From Hordeum vulgare subsp. vulgare (taxonomy: Eukaryota; Streptophyta; Magnoliopsida; Poales; Poaceae), in the NCBI RefSeq assembly GCF_904849725.1, contig NC_058520.1, positions 324,643,186 through 324,707,185 on the forward strand: 64,000 bases of DNA. Reading direction: 5' to 3'. Position 1 is the stretch's first letter. The number at the start of each line of letters is the position of its first letter. The notes under the pieces were generated by a model that saw only the letters and a program-made list of their open reading frames with translations, searched no databases and was not told the DNA's origin. The position numbers and the translations under genes are program-made. Shown here piece by piece: positions 1-12,013 of the stretch.

Positions 1-378
1 AAGCATCTTTTCAACTTTTTTCGTTGAACTGATTATTGTCGACCCTTTTTGCTACCATATTATAAGTTTTCCCAGCTCCACATACATCTACGTCGTGTGT
101 TTGACACAACTTGGCAATCGATCTATCCAAGCTTTGGGAGTTTTGACTACAATGGTTGCCAATTACCGCCAGCTGCTCGGTAAGAACTGATAAGAATTTG
201 AGATTTTCTTGGCAGACTTGTGACACATCCTCACACCCACCACCACCACCACAACCACTTCCTAGTAATCTGTAGGTTCATGTTCTTGTGCGTTCCTATT
301 GCACCTAACCATGCCAAGATCACAAGCTGGCGAGATTGGCTGGGAGGGCATGACAAACAAGGAGCTCCATGATAAATT
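1..378 (+). mobile_element. Gypsy-A fragment 1: leader and start of gag
   Basis: This is the left-most piece of the Ty3/gypsy element that hosts the three Angela insertions. An ATG at 311 opens a frame of 22 complete codons (MPRSQAGEIGW...), which runs to the insertion point and resumes at 8996. The upstream 310 bases look like an untranslated leader with a CAC-rich run at 237-256. No LTR end or primer-binding site is visible, so the 5' LTR lies left of the window or has diverged. A 71-codon frame on the minus strand at 11-226 has no recognisable motif and I do not call it. Assignment depends on continuity with the gag at 8991-10100. Confidence 0.55.
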
Positions 379-2153
379 TGTTGTAAATATGCCCTAGAGG
401 CAATAATAAATTAGTTATTATTATATTTCTTTGTTGGTGATAATTGTTTATTATCCATGCTATAATTGTATTGATTGAAAACTCAAATACATGTGTGGAT
501 ACATAGACAAAACACTGTCCCTAGTAAGCCTCTAGTCGACTAGCTCGTTGATCAAAGATGGTCAAGGTTTCCTGACCATAGACAAGTGTTGTCGCTTGAT
601 AACGGGATCACATCATTAGGAAGATCATGTGATGGACTTAGACCCAAACTATGAACATAGCATGTGATCATGTCATTTTATTGCTATTGTTTTCTGTGTG
701 TTAAGTATTTATTCCTATGACCATGAGATCATATAACTCTGTGACACCGGAGGAATACCTTGTGTGTATCAAACGTCGCAATGTAACTATGTGACTATAA
801 AGGTGCTCTACAGGTATCTCCGAAGGTCTCCGTTGAGTTAGAATGGATCAAGACTGGGATTTGTCACTCCGTGTGACGGAGAGGTATCTCAGGGCCCACT
901 CGGTAATACAACATCACAAACAAGCCTATCAAGCAATGTGACTAAGTGCAAGTTACGTGATCTTGTATGACGAAACGAGTACAAAAACTTGCTGGTAACG
1001 AGATTGAAATAGGTATGCGGATACCGACGATAGAATCTCCGGCAAGTAATATACAGAAGGACAAAGGGAATTACATATGAGATTATATGAATCCTTGGCA
1101 CAAAGGTTCAACCGATAAGATCTTCGTAGAATATGTAGGGTCAAATATGGGCATCCAGGTCCCGCTATTGGATATTGATCGGGGAGTGTCTCGGGTCATG
1201 TCTGCATAGTTCTCGAACCCACTGGTTGTGCACACTTAAGGTTCGATGATGTATTAGTATAGTTGAGTTATATGCGTGGTTACCGAAGGTTGTTCGGAGT
1301 CCCGGATTAGATCATGGATGTCCGGAAACAAAGATTGATATATAGGATGGTTTCATTTGGTCACTGGAAAGTTTCGGGCAGTTCCGAAAGTGTACCTGGA
1401 GTGACGAATGGGTTCCCGGTATTCATCGGGAGGAGACCACCCACCCGGGAGTGAGCCCAGTGACCCTAGGTGGCGCACCAGCCCTTAGTTGGCCGGTGAG
1501 GCCATCCCAATAGGGCCATGGCGCCACAAGTGGAAAAACACGAAAGGAAAGAAAAAAAGAAAGGGGGCGGTGGGAAGGGAGAGGAGGACTCCTCCTTCCC
1601 CAAACCAAATTGGAGTTGGAGTCCTCCTCTCCACTTCGCCGGCGCCGTTGGGGCTCTCTTGAGACCCAAGGATAGCCCCTCCCCTCCTCCTATATATACT
1701 GGTGGTTTTAGGGCTTTTGAGACACAACTTTGCAACGTGCAACCCAAACCTATACCACGTAGTTTTACCTCTAGATCGGATTTCTGCGGAGATCGAGCGA
1801 AGCCCTGTAGGAGTAGATCATCACCACCATGGGAGCGCTGTCACGCTGCCGGAGAACTCGTCTACTTGTCCGTCTCTCTTGCTAGATCAAGAAGGCCGAG
1901 ATCGTCATCGAGCAGTACATGTGGTGAACGCGAAGGTGCCGACCGTTTGGCACTAGATCGGAATGGATCATGGGACGACGGTGATTTGAATCATGAAGCT
2001 GTACCACTACATCAACCGCATTTCTTAACGCTTCCTGCTTAGAGATTTACAAGGGTACGTGGATCTAATATCCTCTCATAGATGAACATCACCGTGATAG
2101 GTCTTTGTGTGCGTAGGAATTTTTTTTTGTTTCCCACTCAACGTTCCCCAACA
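379..2153 (+). repeat. 5' LTR of Angela-a
   Basis: It begins TGTTGTAAATATGCCC (the family usually has TGTTGG) and ends CCCCAACA, followed by a degraded primer-binding site (TGTGCATCATGAGC). Length is 1775 bp. It contains a TATA box at 1691. Frames inside it on either strand (for example 1518-2042) are also found broken in the other LTR copies and are not genes. Confidence 0.93.
1691..1698 (+). promoter_or_regulatory. TATA box in the 5' LTR of Angela-a
   Basis: TATATATA follows a C-rich run (CCCCTCCTCC). The same arrangement occurs in the LTRs of Angela-c and Angela-d, at the expected position for the retrotransposon promoter. Confidence 0.7.
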
Positions 2154-3425
2154 TGTGCATCATGAGCTAGGTTCATGCGTAGATGTTATCTCAAGTAGAA
2201 CACAAAAGGTTTTGTGGGTGTTGATGCTCGATTTTCTGCCCTCCTTAGTCTTTTTCCTATTCGGCGGTATTGTTGGATTGAAGCAGCCTGGACCGGCATT
2301 ACTCGTATGCTTATGAGAGACTGGTTTCGTCGACTAACATGCAACTCGTTACATAAAGATGACTGGCGGGTGTCGGTTTCTTCAACTTAAGTTGAAATGG
2401 TTTTGACCTAGGCGGTCCTTGGAAAGAGGTTAAATAGAAATTAGCACATCTCTGTTGTGGTTTTTGCGTAAGTAAGATGCGATCATACTAGATACCCATA
2501 GCAGCCACGTAAAACATGCAACAACAAATTAGAGGACGTCTAACTTGCTTTTGCAGGGTATGATTGTGATATGATATGGCCAAAGACATGATGTGATATA
2601 TTGGATGTATGAGATGATCACGTTGTAATAGGTAATATCGACTTGCACGTCGATGCTACGACAACTGGCAAGAGCCATATGGTTGTCTCTAAACTAACGT
2701 TTGTGTTTGCAGATGTGTTTACTATATTGCTAGGTCGTAGCTTTAGTAGTAATAGCATAGATAGCATGACAACCTCGATGGCGACACGATGATGGAGATC
2801 ATGGTGAGGCACCGGTGACAAGAAGAATATGTCGGTGCATTCGTCATGGAGATCAAGAAGCACAAGATCATGGCCATATCATGTCACTTATGAATTGCAT
2901 GTGATGTTAATCCTTTTATGCACCTTATTTTTCTTAGAAGGACGGTAGAACTATAAGGTGATCTCTCACTAAAATTTCAAGATGAAATTGTGTTCTCCCT
3001 AACTGTGCACCGTTGCGATAGTTCGTCGTTTCGAGACACCACGTGATGATCGGGTGTGATAGACTCAACGTTCACATACAATGGGTGCAAAACAGTTGCA
3101 CACGTGGAACACTCGGGTTAAACTTGACGAGCCTAGCATGTGCAGAGATGGCCTCGGAACACAAGAGAACAAAAGGTCGAGCATGACTCATATAGTTGAT
3201 ATGATTAGCATAGAGATGCTTACCACTTAAACTATACTCAACTCACGTGATGATTGGACTTGAGTTAGTGGATTTCGATCATGTACCACTCTAATGACTA
3301 GAGGGATGTACTTTTTGAGTGGGACTTTATTAAGTAATTTGATTAGTTAAACTATAATTATCATGAACATAGTCAAAAGGTTTTTGTGAATTATTTTGTA
3401 GCTTGCGTTGTAGCTTATATGTTCC
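2154..3425 (+). other. Leader of Angela-a between LTR and gag
   Basis: This is about 1.27 kb of untranslated leader, shared by all four Angela copies. It starts with the degraded initiator-Met-type primer-binding site. By analogy with BARE it should hold packaging and dimerisation signals, but I cannot place them. A 49-codon frame at 3081-3230 (MGAKQLHTWN...) recurs in Angela-d at 56801-56983. Its ATG is lost in Angela-b and Angela-c, although the downstream reading frame remains open there. Confidence 0.7.
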
Positions 3426-4230
3426 TAGAGAAATTTAGTTGAAAGATGATAGTAGCAACTTTGCGGACTGAGTCCGTAAAACTGAGGATTGTCCTCATTG
3501 CTGCGCAGAAGGCTTATGTCCTTAATGCACCACTCGTTGTGCTGCACCTCGAGCGTCGTTTGCGGATGTTGCGAACATTTGACATACGTGTTTTTGATGA
3601 CTACATGATAGTTCAGTGCGTAATACTTAATGGCTTAGAAGCAAGGCGCCGAAGACGTTTTGAAACGTTACAGAACATAAGAGATGTTCTAAGAGATGAA
3701 ATTGAGATTTCATGCTCGTGCCCTTGTTGAGAGGTATGAGACCTCCGACAAGATTCTTTTGTCTATAAAATAAAGGAGAAAATCACAATCGTTGAGCATC
3801 TGCTCAGATTTTCTGAGTACAACTATCGCTTGAATCAAGTGGGAGTTAATCTTCGAGATGAGATAGTGATGGTTCTCCAAAAGCCACTTCCACCAAGCTG
3901 CTCGAGCTTCGTGATGAACTATAACATATCAAGGATAGATATGATGATCCTTGAGCAATTCGCAATGTTTGACACTGCGAAAGTAGAAATCAAGAAGGAG
4001 CATCAATTGTTGATGGTTAGTAAAACTACTAGTTTCCAGAAGGGCAAGGGCTAGAAAGGATACTTCATGAAAAGACAAACCAGTTGTTGCTCTAATGAAG
4101 AAACCCAAGATTGAACCCAAACCCGAGACTAAGTGCTTCTGTTATGAGGGGAACGGTCACTGAGGCGGAGCTACCCTAGATACTTGGTAGATGAGAAGGC
4201 TGGCAAAGCCGATAGAAGTATATTTGATAT
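3426..4230 (+). pseudogene. gag remnant of Angela-a
   Basis: This corresponds to the capsid-like gag (UBN2 type) of Angela. The surviving frames are 3446-3730 and 3830-4054. The family ATG is missing, there is a TAG just before 3446, and the frame is shifted relative to Angela-c at 22351. The CCHC zinc knuckle around 4135-4165 keeps CFCYEGNGH but is then cut by TGA. The same TAG and TGA are found in Angela-d, so they predate both insertions. Confidence 0.85.
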
Positions 4231-5700
4231 ACATGATATTGATGTGTACTTTACTAGTACTCCTAGTAGCACGAGGGTATTAGATACCGGTTCGGTTGCT
4301 AAGTGATTAGTAACTCAAAATAAAAGCTACGGAATAAACATATACTACCTAAAGGCGAGGTGACGATACGTGTTGGAAGTGTCTCCAAGGTTGATGTGAT
4401 CAAAACATCACACACTCCCTCTACCATCGGGATTGGTGTTAAACCTAAATAATTGTTATTTGGTATTTGCGTTGAGCATGAACATGATTGGATCGTGTTT
4501 ATTGCAATACGATTATTCATTTAAAGAGAATAATGGTTATTCTATTTGCTTGAATAATTACCTTCAATGGTTTATTGAATCTCGATCGTAGTGCTACACA
4601 TGTTCATAATATTGGTGCCAAAAGATACAAAGTAATAATGATGGTACCACTTATTTGTGGCACTGCCACTTGAGTCATGTTGGTGTAAAATGCATGAAGA
4701 AGCTCCATGCTGATGGATCTTTGTACTAGCTCATTTTTGAAACGTTTGAGACATGCAAACCATACCTAATGGTGTAAACGCATGAAGAAACCCCATGTAG
4801 ATGGATCGTTCGGACTCACTTGATTTTGAATCACTTGAGACATGCAAATCATACCACATGGAACAAGAAAGAAACTTGTTGGAAGTAATACATTTTTTAT
4901 GTGTGCAGTCCAATAAGTGCTGAGGCACGCAGTGGATATCATTATGTTCTTACTTCACTGACGATTTGAGTAGATACAAGAGTATTTACTTGATGAATCA
5001 CAAGTCTGAAATATTGAAAAGTTCAAATCTATTTCAGAGTGAAGATCGTTGTGACAAGAGGATAAACTGTCTACGATATGATCATAGAGATGAATATCCG
5101 AGTTGCGAGTTTTGGTACACAGTTAAGACAATGTGGAAATTGTTTCGCAATTCATGCCACCTAGAACACCATAGTGTGATGGTGTGTCCGAACATTATAG
5201 CCGCAACCTGTTTTATATGGTGCATACTATGATGTCTCTTATCGAATTACCACTATCGTTTATGGGTTATGCATTAGAGACAACTGCATTCACTTTAAAT
5301 AGGGCACCGCGTATTTCCGTTGAGATGACACAGTATGAACTATGGTTTGGAGAAACCTAAGATGTCGTTTCTTGAAAGTTTGGGGCTGGGACGCTGATGT
5401 GGAAAAGTTTCAGTCTGATAAGCTCGAACCCAAAGCGGATAAATGCATCTTCATAGGATATCCAAAACAGTTGGGTACATCTCCTACCTCAGATCCGGAA
5501 GCAAAGTGTTTTTTTCTAGAAACGGGTCCGTTATCGAGGAATCATTTCTCTCGAAAGAATTGAGTGGGAGGGTGGTGGAACTTAATGAGGTTAGTGAACC
5601 GTCACTTCAACCAGTGTGTAGCAGGGAGCATGAAGTTGTTCCTGTGGCGCCTACACCAATTGAAGTGGAAACTGATGATGGTGATCATTAAGCTTCGGAT
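4231..5700 (+). pseudogene. Protease and integrase remnant of Angela-a
   Basis: The aspartic protease motif DTG survives near 4285 (VLDTGSVAK) but a stop follows at once. The GAG-pre-integrase and integrase parts are recognisable by alignment with Angela-c: 4966-5232 covers the integrase core, with the SDRGGEY-like region read as YDHRDEY, and 5342-5563 matches the region after the core (VWG..V.K.Q.DKLEPKADKCIFIGYPK). The block holding the third acidic residue (GVSE) is out of frame after a TAG shared with Angela-d. It cannot encode a functional enzyme. Confidence 0.85.
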
Positions 5701-7140
5701 CAAGTTATTACAAACCTTGTAGGTCGACACGGTCGTGTACTAGTACAGAGTGGTATGGTAACCCTGTCTTGGAGGTCATGTTGTTGAACAACAATGAACC
5801 TACGAGCTATGGAGAAGCGATGGTGGGCCTGGATTCTCACAAATGGCTGGAGGCCATGAAATCCAAGAGAGGGTCCATGTATAAAAAAGGTGTAGAGTTT
5901 GGAAGAACTACTTGATGGTCATAGGATTATTAAGTAAAGATGGATCTTTTAAGGGAAGACAGACGATGATGGTGAAAAGTGACCATTAAGAAAAGCTCGA
6001 CTTATCACAAAGATGTTTCCGACAAGTTCAAAGAGTTGACTATGATGAGACTTTCTCACTCGTAGCGATGCTAAAAATCTGTTGCAATTATGTTAGCAAT
6101 TGCTGCATTGTTTGTGAAATATTGCACATAGGATGTCAAAACATTGTTTCCTCGATGGTTTCCTTGAGGAAAGGTTGTATATGATACAACCAGAAGGTTT
6201 TGTCGAACCTAAGGATGCTAACAAGTACACGAGCTCTAGCGATCCTTCGATGGACTGGTGCAAGCATCTCGGAGTTGGAATATACGCTTTGGTGAGATGA
6301 TCAAAGCTTTTGGGTTTATACAAGGTTTATGAGAAACTTGTATTTCCAAAGAAGTGAGTGGGAGCACTATAGAATTTCGGATAAGTATATGTGGTTGACA
6401 TATTGTTGATCGGAAGTAATGTAGAATTTCTGTAAAGCATTAAGGGTTGTTTGAAAGGAGTTTTTCAAAGGAAAAACTGGATAGAGCTACTTGAACATTA
6501 AGCATCAAGATCTATAGAGATAGATCAAAATGCTTAATAGAACTTTCAATGAAATGCATTCCTTGACAAGTTTTTGAAGTAGTTCAAAATAGATCAGTAA
6601 AGGAGTTCTTGGTTGTGTTGTAAGGTGTGAATTTTAGTAAGACTCAAAGCCCGACCACGGCAGAATAAAGAGAAAGGACGAAGGTCGGCCCCCTATGCCT
6701 TAGCCGTAGACTCTAAAGTATGCCATGCTGTGTACCGCACCTGATATGTGCCTTGCCATGAGTCTGTCAAGGGGTACAAAGAGTGATCCAGGATTGAATC
6801 ACTGAACAGCGGTGAAAGTTATCCTTGGTAACTAATGGAATAAGGAATCTTTCTCGATTATGGAGGTGGTTAAAGAGTTTGTCGTAAAGGGTTACGTCGA
6901 TGCAAGCGTTGACACTAATCCGAATAACTCTGAGTAGTAAAACGGATTCGTATAGTGGAGCAGTCATTTCAAAAATTTCAAAAATGGCACATTGGTAGCA
7001 GCACCTACAGGATGACATAGAGATTTGTAAAGCACACTTAAATCTGAAAAGTTCAGACCCGTTGACTAAAACCTCTCTGGCAAGCAAGACGTGATCAAAC
7101 CCCAGAACTATATGGGTGTTGGATTCATTAAAATCACATA
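5701..7140 (+). pseudogene. Reverse transcriptase and RNase H remnant of Angela-a
   Basis: The RT starts with the family block NNEPTSYGEAMVG near 5790. The catalytic motif at 6388-6399 reads YVVD instead of YVDD, so the first catalytic aspartate is lost (GAT to GTT). A TAA after LK near 5935 sits where Angela-c has QNKWIF. RNase H fragments continue to about 7120, followed by the polypurine tract CAAGTGGGAGAC (7171-7182). The D-to-V change and the TAA are both present in Angela-d. Confidence 0.85.
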
Positions 7141-7182
7141 GTGATGTGAACTATATTATTGACTCTAGTGCAAGTGGGAGAC

Positions 7183-8990
7183 TGTTGGAAATAAGCCAGA
7201 GAGGCAATAATAAATTTGTTATTATTATATTTATTTTCTTCGTGATAATCTTTTATTATCCATGCTATAATTGTATTGATTGGAAACGCAAATACATGTG
7301 TGGATACATGGACAAAACACTGTCCCTAGTAAGCCTCTAGTTGACTAGCTCGTTGACCAAAGATGGTCAAGGTTTCCTAACCATAGACAAGTGTTGTCGC
7401 TTGATAACGGGATCACATCATTAGGAGAATCATGCGATGGACTAGACCCAAACTATGAACATAGCATGTGATCATGTCATTTTATTGCTATGGTTTTCTA
7501 TGTGTCAAGTATTTATTCCTATGACCATGAGATCATATAACTCACTGGCACCGGAGGAATACCTTGTGTGTATCAAATGTCGCAACGTAACTCGGTGACT
7601 ATAAAGGCGCTCTACAGGTATCTCCGAAGGTGTCCGTTGAATTAGTATGGATCAAGATTGGGATTTGTCACTTCGTGTGACGGAGAGGTATCTCGGGGAC
7701 CACTCGGTAATACAACATCACAAACAAGGCTTGCAAGCAATGTGACTAAGTGTATGTCACGGGATCTTGTATTACGGAGCGAGTAAAGAAACTTGCCGGT
7801 AACGAGATTGAAATAGGTATGCAGATACCAATGATCGAATCTCGGGCAAGTAACATACCGAAGGACAAAGGGAATTACATACGGGATTATATGAATCCTT
7901 GGCACAGAGGTTCAACCGATAAGATCCTCGTAGAATATGTAGGATCCAATATGGGCATCTAGGTCCGCTATTGGATATTGACCGGGGAGTGTCTCGGGTC
8001 ATGTCTTCATAGTTCTCGAACCCGCAGGGTCTGCACACTTAAGGTTCGATGATGTTTTAGTATTGTTGAGTTATATGTGTGGTTACCGAAGGTTGTTCGG
8101 AGTCATGGATGAGATTATGGACGTCACGAGGGTTTCCGGAATGGTCCGGAAATGAAGATTGATATATAGTATGGTTTCATTTTCTCACCGGAAAGTTTCG
8201 GGCATTTCTGACAGTGTACCGGGAGTGACGAATGGGTTCCGGGTATTCACCGGGAGGGGCCCACCCACCCGGGAGTGAGCCCAATGACCCTAGGGTGGCG
8301 CACCAGCCCTTAGTGGGCTGGTGAGGCCATCCCAATAGGTCCATGGCGCCACAAATGGAAAAACACCCAAGGAAAGAAAAAAAGGAAAGAGGGAGGTGGG
8401 AATGGACAGGAGGACTCCTCCTTCCCCAAACCGAATTGGAGTTGGAGTCCTCCTCTCCACTTCGGCCGGAGCCCTTGGGGCTCCCTTGAGCCCCAAGGCT
8501 AGACCCTCGCCTCTTCCTATATATCTGGTGGTTTTAAGGCTTTTGAGACACAACTTTTCCACGTGCAACTCAAACCTATACCACGTAGTTTTACCTCTAG
8601 ACCGGATTTCTGCGGAGCTCGGGCGGAGCCCTGCAGGAGTAGATTATCACCACCATTGGAGCACCGTCACGTTGCAGGAGAACTCATCTACTTCTTCGTC
8701 TCTCTTTTTGGATCAAGAAGGCCGAGATCGGCATCGAGATGTACGTGTGCTGAACACGGAGGTGTCGTCCGTTTGGCACTAGATTAGAACGGATCGTGGG
8801 ACGGATCATGGGACGACGTTGATTTGAATCACGAAGTTGTACCACTACATCAACCGCGTTTCTTAACGCTTCCCGCTTAGCGATCTACAAGGGTACATAA
8901 ATCTAATCTCCTCTCATAGATGAACATCACCATGATAGGTCTTCGTGTGCGTAGGAATTTGTTTTGTTTCCCATGCAACATTCCCTAACA
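7183..8990 (+). repeat. 3' LTR of Angela-a
   Basis: It begins TGTTGGAAATAAGCC directly after the polypurine tract and ends TTCCCTAACA. Length is 1808 bp. The TATA box is at 8518-8524. It is followed by the second AAATT target duplication. Confidence 0.93.
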
Positions 8991-10100
8991 AAATTAGCAA
9001 ATGTTGGGTGAGCAGGTGAAAGACTTGGTGACCAGCCTTAGAGATGCCATGGAAGAAGCTAGATCGTTTGGAGAAGACATTTGTCACCAAGATGGATGCC
9101 AAGTTCAATGAGGTGATTTCCTGTCTACCACCACCAGTTGGAGCTACGGTCCATCTCCAACAACAACAACAACAACAACAACAACAGCAACACCCGAATT
9201 TTGTGGGACGAGTGGAACATGTGCCGATCGTTCAAGGCCAGAATTCTGGTGTCATTGATACTGATGCAGATTATGTGGTTGCTGCTGCTACTTTTATTGA
9301 GCGGAATGGGGATTATGACAGTTATTACGATGATGAGGGAGAGGTTGCTCCAAATCAGCACCAGGGGAAACCACCACCACAAGCACCGAGTCGTCCACAT
9401 GGATGCAATCGCAATGGTAGGGCTGCACCACCCCATCGGGTATGGGATTATGACCATGTTCCTAAACTTAAATTCAATATTCTGACATTTGACGGTAGAT
9501 ATGTTTCTGATATATATCTTACTTGGTAATTAGAAACAAAACAACGTTTTACATGCTTACAATTTCCCGAGGATAGACATGTTTTTCTATTGTTTGTGCA
9601 TTCACTAGTTTTGCTTGTGTTTGGTGGTCTCAACATTGCAGAATACATCATGCTAATATTCCAACTACTTAAGCTACTTTGGAAACTGCTATGAGTACTC
9701 TTGGGTTCCACCGTATTATCGACGTGAATTACTTAAAAAATTGCAGCATTTAAGACAAGGGAATTTTTGTGTAGAAGAATATTGTCTGGAATTACAAACT
9801 CGCATGATTAGATGTGCTATTGTTGAGGAAAATGAATCCATGCTTGCCCATTTTATGGGTGGATTAAATAGAGATATTCATACTATGTTAGAGTATAAGG
9901 AGGATAACACTATCACTTGTTTATTTCATCTTGCTTGCAAAGCTGAATGTGAAGTGGAGGATCGACAGGCATTGGCCGGCAGTAATTTTACTGCACGTCA
10001 CACTTCATCATGGATGCCATGTACCTCATCTACCTCCACACGTCCAGTTGTAGCACCGCCTACTTTAGCTACCAACTCCAGTCGAGATAATAGGAAATAG
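8991..10100 (+). pseudogene. Gypsy-A gag (resumes after Angela-a)
   Basis: The reading frame opened at 311 continues here with at least one frameshift near 9010-9060. Pieces: 9044-9529 has a basic and coiled-coil start (WKKLDRLEKTFVTKMDAKF), a poly-Q tract and a proline-rich stretch; 9530-9740 is out of frame; 9741-10100 is the retrotransposon gag (PF03732-type) segment with the LQHLRQGNFCVEEYCLELQ and MLAHFMGGLNRDI motifs. In an active element it would form the virus-like particle. The style is that of grass chromovirus-like gypsy elements; I cannot fix the family. Confidence 0.85.
9158..9190 (+). repeat. CAA microsatellite coding poly-Q in Gypsy-A gag
   Basis: About eleven CAA/CAG triplets lie in frame with gag and give a glutamine run. 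Confidence 0.9.
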
Positions 10101-10518
10101 GCCCCTGTCCCACCCTCCGCGAAGAGCACACCTTCGAGGACTGCACAAAGCTCTTCTTCATCCATTACATCCACACGGTAAATACATGAGTTTATATGTC
10201 CTCGTTTCCAGGGTGGAGATCACTATGCGAGAGAATGGCCATCCAAGCATATGATGATTGTTACTAAGGATGGTGGATATGAATCCGCTAGTGATTGTGA
10301 TGAGGAGACTCTGGCTCTTATTGCAAGTGAAGAACAAGGTGTAGATGATGATGAACAAGAGACCCAATACATGGTTGCTGACTACGCTGAAAAATATGAA
10401 ATTTTAGTTGTTCAATGTGTTTTAAGTGTGCATGTAACACATGACGAGCAAAATGAGAGGCACAATTTGTTCCATAGAAAGGGAGTTGTGAAGGAACATT
10501 CTGTTTGCATCATCATCA
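10101..10518 (+). pseudogene. Gypsy-A zinc knuckle and gag-protease linker
   Basis: After a stop at the end of the 9741 frame, the CCHC knuckle is visible near 10197-10250 as CPRFQGGDHYAREW. It has lost the second and fourth metal ligands (C to F, C to W). The acidic linker (SDCDEETLALIASEEQGVDDDEQ) and the segment reaching the protease are open in 10251-10518 and end in VCIII. There Angela-b has entered, just before the residues expected to form the protease active-site loop. Confidence 0.75.
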
Positions 10519-11963
10519 TGTTGGGGAACGTTTCATGGGAAAACAAAAATTCCTACACATACGCAAGACCTATCCATGGTGATGATCATCTACGAGAGGG
10601 GAGATCGGATCCACATACCCTTGTAGATCACTAAGTGGGAAGCGTTAAGAAACGCGGTTGATGTAGTCAAACGTCTTCGCGATCCAATCATGATCCATCC
10701 ACGAACTCCGTCCCAATCTAGCACCGGACGGAAGACACCTCTATGTTCAGCACATGTATAACTCGAGGACGATCTCCGCCTTCTTGATCTAGCAAGAGAG
10801 ACGAAGATGTAGCTGAATTCTGCGTCAGCACGACGACGTGACGACGATGATGGTGGAGCTACTCCGGTAGGGCTCCGCCGTACCGAACCAATCTAGCAAT
10901 GATGTGTCACAAAGTGGTGGAGGGAGAGAGGGTTGCGGCGTGGCTTGAAGTGCCAAAAAACTCTCTCACCTGGAGGGGTGGCACCCTAGGGAAAACCCCT
11001 ACCGTTGGCCGACACGCCAAGGAGGAGGAGGAATCCTCCTCCAAGACGGTGTGGAGGAGGATTCCCCTCCTCCTATTCGGTTTGGCCCCTCTCCTGTGTT
11101 TCCTTCTCCCTTCAGCCGAATAGGCCCACTTGGGCTGGACACCAGACCACCTGAGACACTGTTCGAACAATAACCAATAGCGGGGCCTGGTTGTCCATAT
11201 TGGTGCCTACATATACGAATATCTTTATCGGTTGAAACTCTATGTCAAGGATAGAGTTAATCTCGTATGTTGTTCCCTTTGTCCATCAGATGTTACTTGG
11301 CCGAGATTCGATCGTCGGTATCTCTATACCTATTTCATTCTCGTTACCTGCAAGTCTCTTTACTAGTTTCCTAATACAAAATCCCGTAACTAACTCTTTA
11401 GTCACATTGCTTGCAAGGCTTGTCGTGATGTTGTATCATCGAGTGGGCCCCGAGATACCTCTCCCTCATACAAAGTGACAAATCCCAGTCTTGATCCATG
11501 CCAACCCAATAGACACCTTTGGAGATACCTGTAGAGCACCTTTATAGTCACCCAGTTACGTTGTGACGTTTGATACACACAATGTATTCCTCCGGTGTCC
11601 GGGAATTGCTTGATCTCATGGTCATAGGAACAGATACATTGACATGCAGAAAAACAGTAGCAATAAAACGTCACGATCACATGCTACGTGCATAGTTTGG
11701 GTCTTGTACATCACATCATTATCCTAATGATGTGATCACGTTATCAAGTGACAACACTTGTCTATGAAGAGGAAACCTTGACCATCTTTGATCAATGAGC
11801 TAGTCAACTACAGGCTTACTAGGGACAGTGTGTTGTCTATGTATCCACACATGTATCTTAGTTTCCATTCAGTTCAATTCTAGCATGGATAATAAACGAT
11901 TGTCTTGAACAAGGAAATATAAGAATAACTATTTATCATTTCCTCTCGGGCATATTTCCAACA
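10519..11963 (-). repeat. 3' LTR of Angela-b, internally deleted
   Basis: Read on the minus strand it begins TGTTGGAAATATGCCCGAGA and ends CCCCAACA. Length is 1445 bp against 1779 bp for its partner. About 22 bp holding the TATA box are missing near 10974, and about 310 bp are missing near 11150 (the partner segment is roughly 17825-18139). The adjoining polypurine tract is mutated. Confidence 0.92.
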
Positions 11964-12013
11964 CTCTCGCAGTAGCACTAAAGTCAATAATCCAGCTCAC
12001 ATCACTATGTGAT

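Larger units (their letters stand above)
379..8990 (+). mobile_element. Angela-a: Ty1/copia LTR retrotransposon, complete but defective
   Basis: The element is 8.6 kb with two LTRs (379-2153 and 7183-8990), flanked by a perfect 5-bp target duplication AAATT (374-378 and 8991-8995). The copia order gag, protease, integrase, RT, RNase H can be followed, but every domain is broken. It interrupts the gag of Gypsy-A close to the start codon. In the first 250 bases the LTRs differ by about 7% by eye, so the insertion is old. It shares disabling mutations with Angela-d (54060-62712) that Angela-b and Angela-c lack, including the RT motif YVDD changed to YVVD. Confidence 0.95.

Noticed and set aside
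11..226. 71-codon minus-strand frame at the left edge
   Set aside because: No recognisable motif, no partner in the window, and it overlaps the presumed Gypsy-A leader. It could be part of an antisense ORF but I cannot support that.
1518..2042. 174-codon frame in the 5' LTR of Angela-a
   Set aside because: It lies within the LTR promoter and leader; the equivalent frames in the other LTR copies are broken or different.
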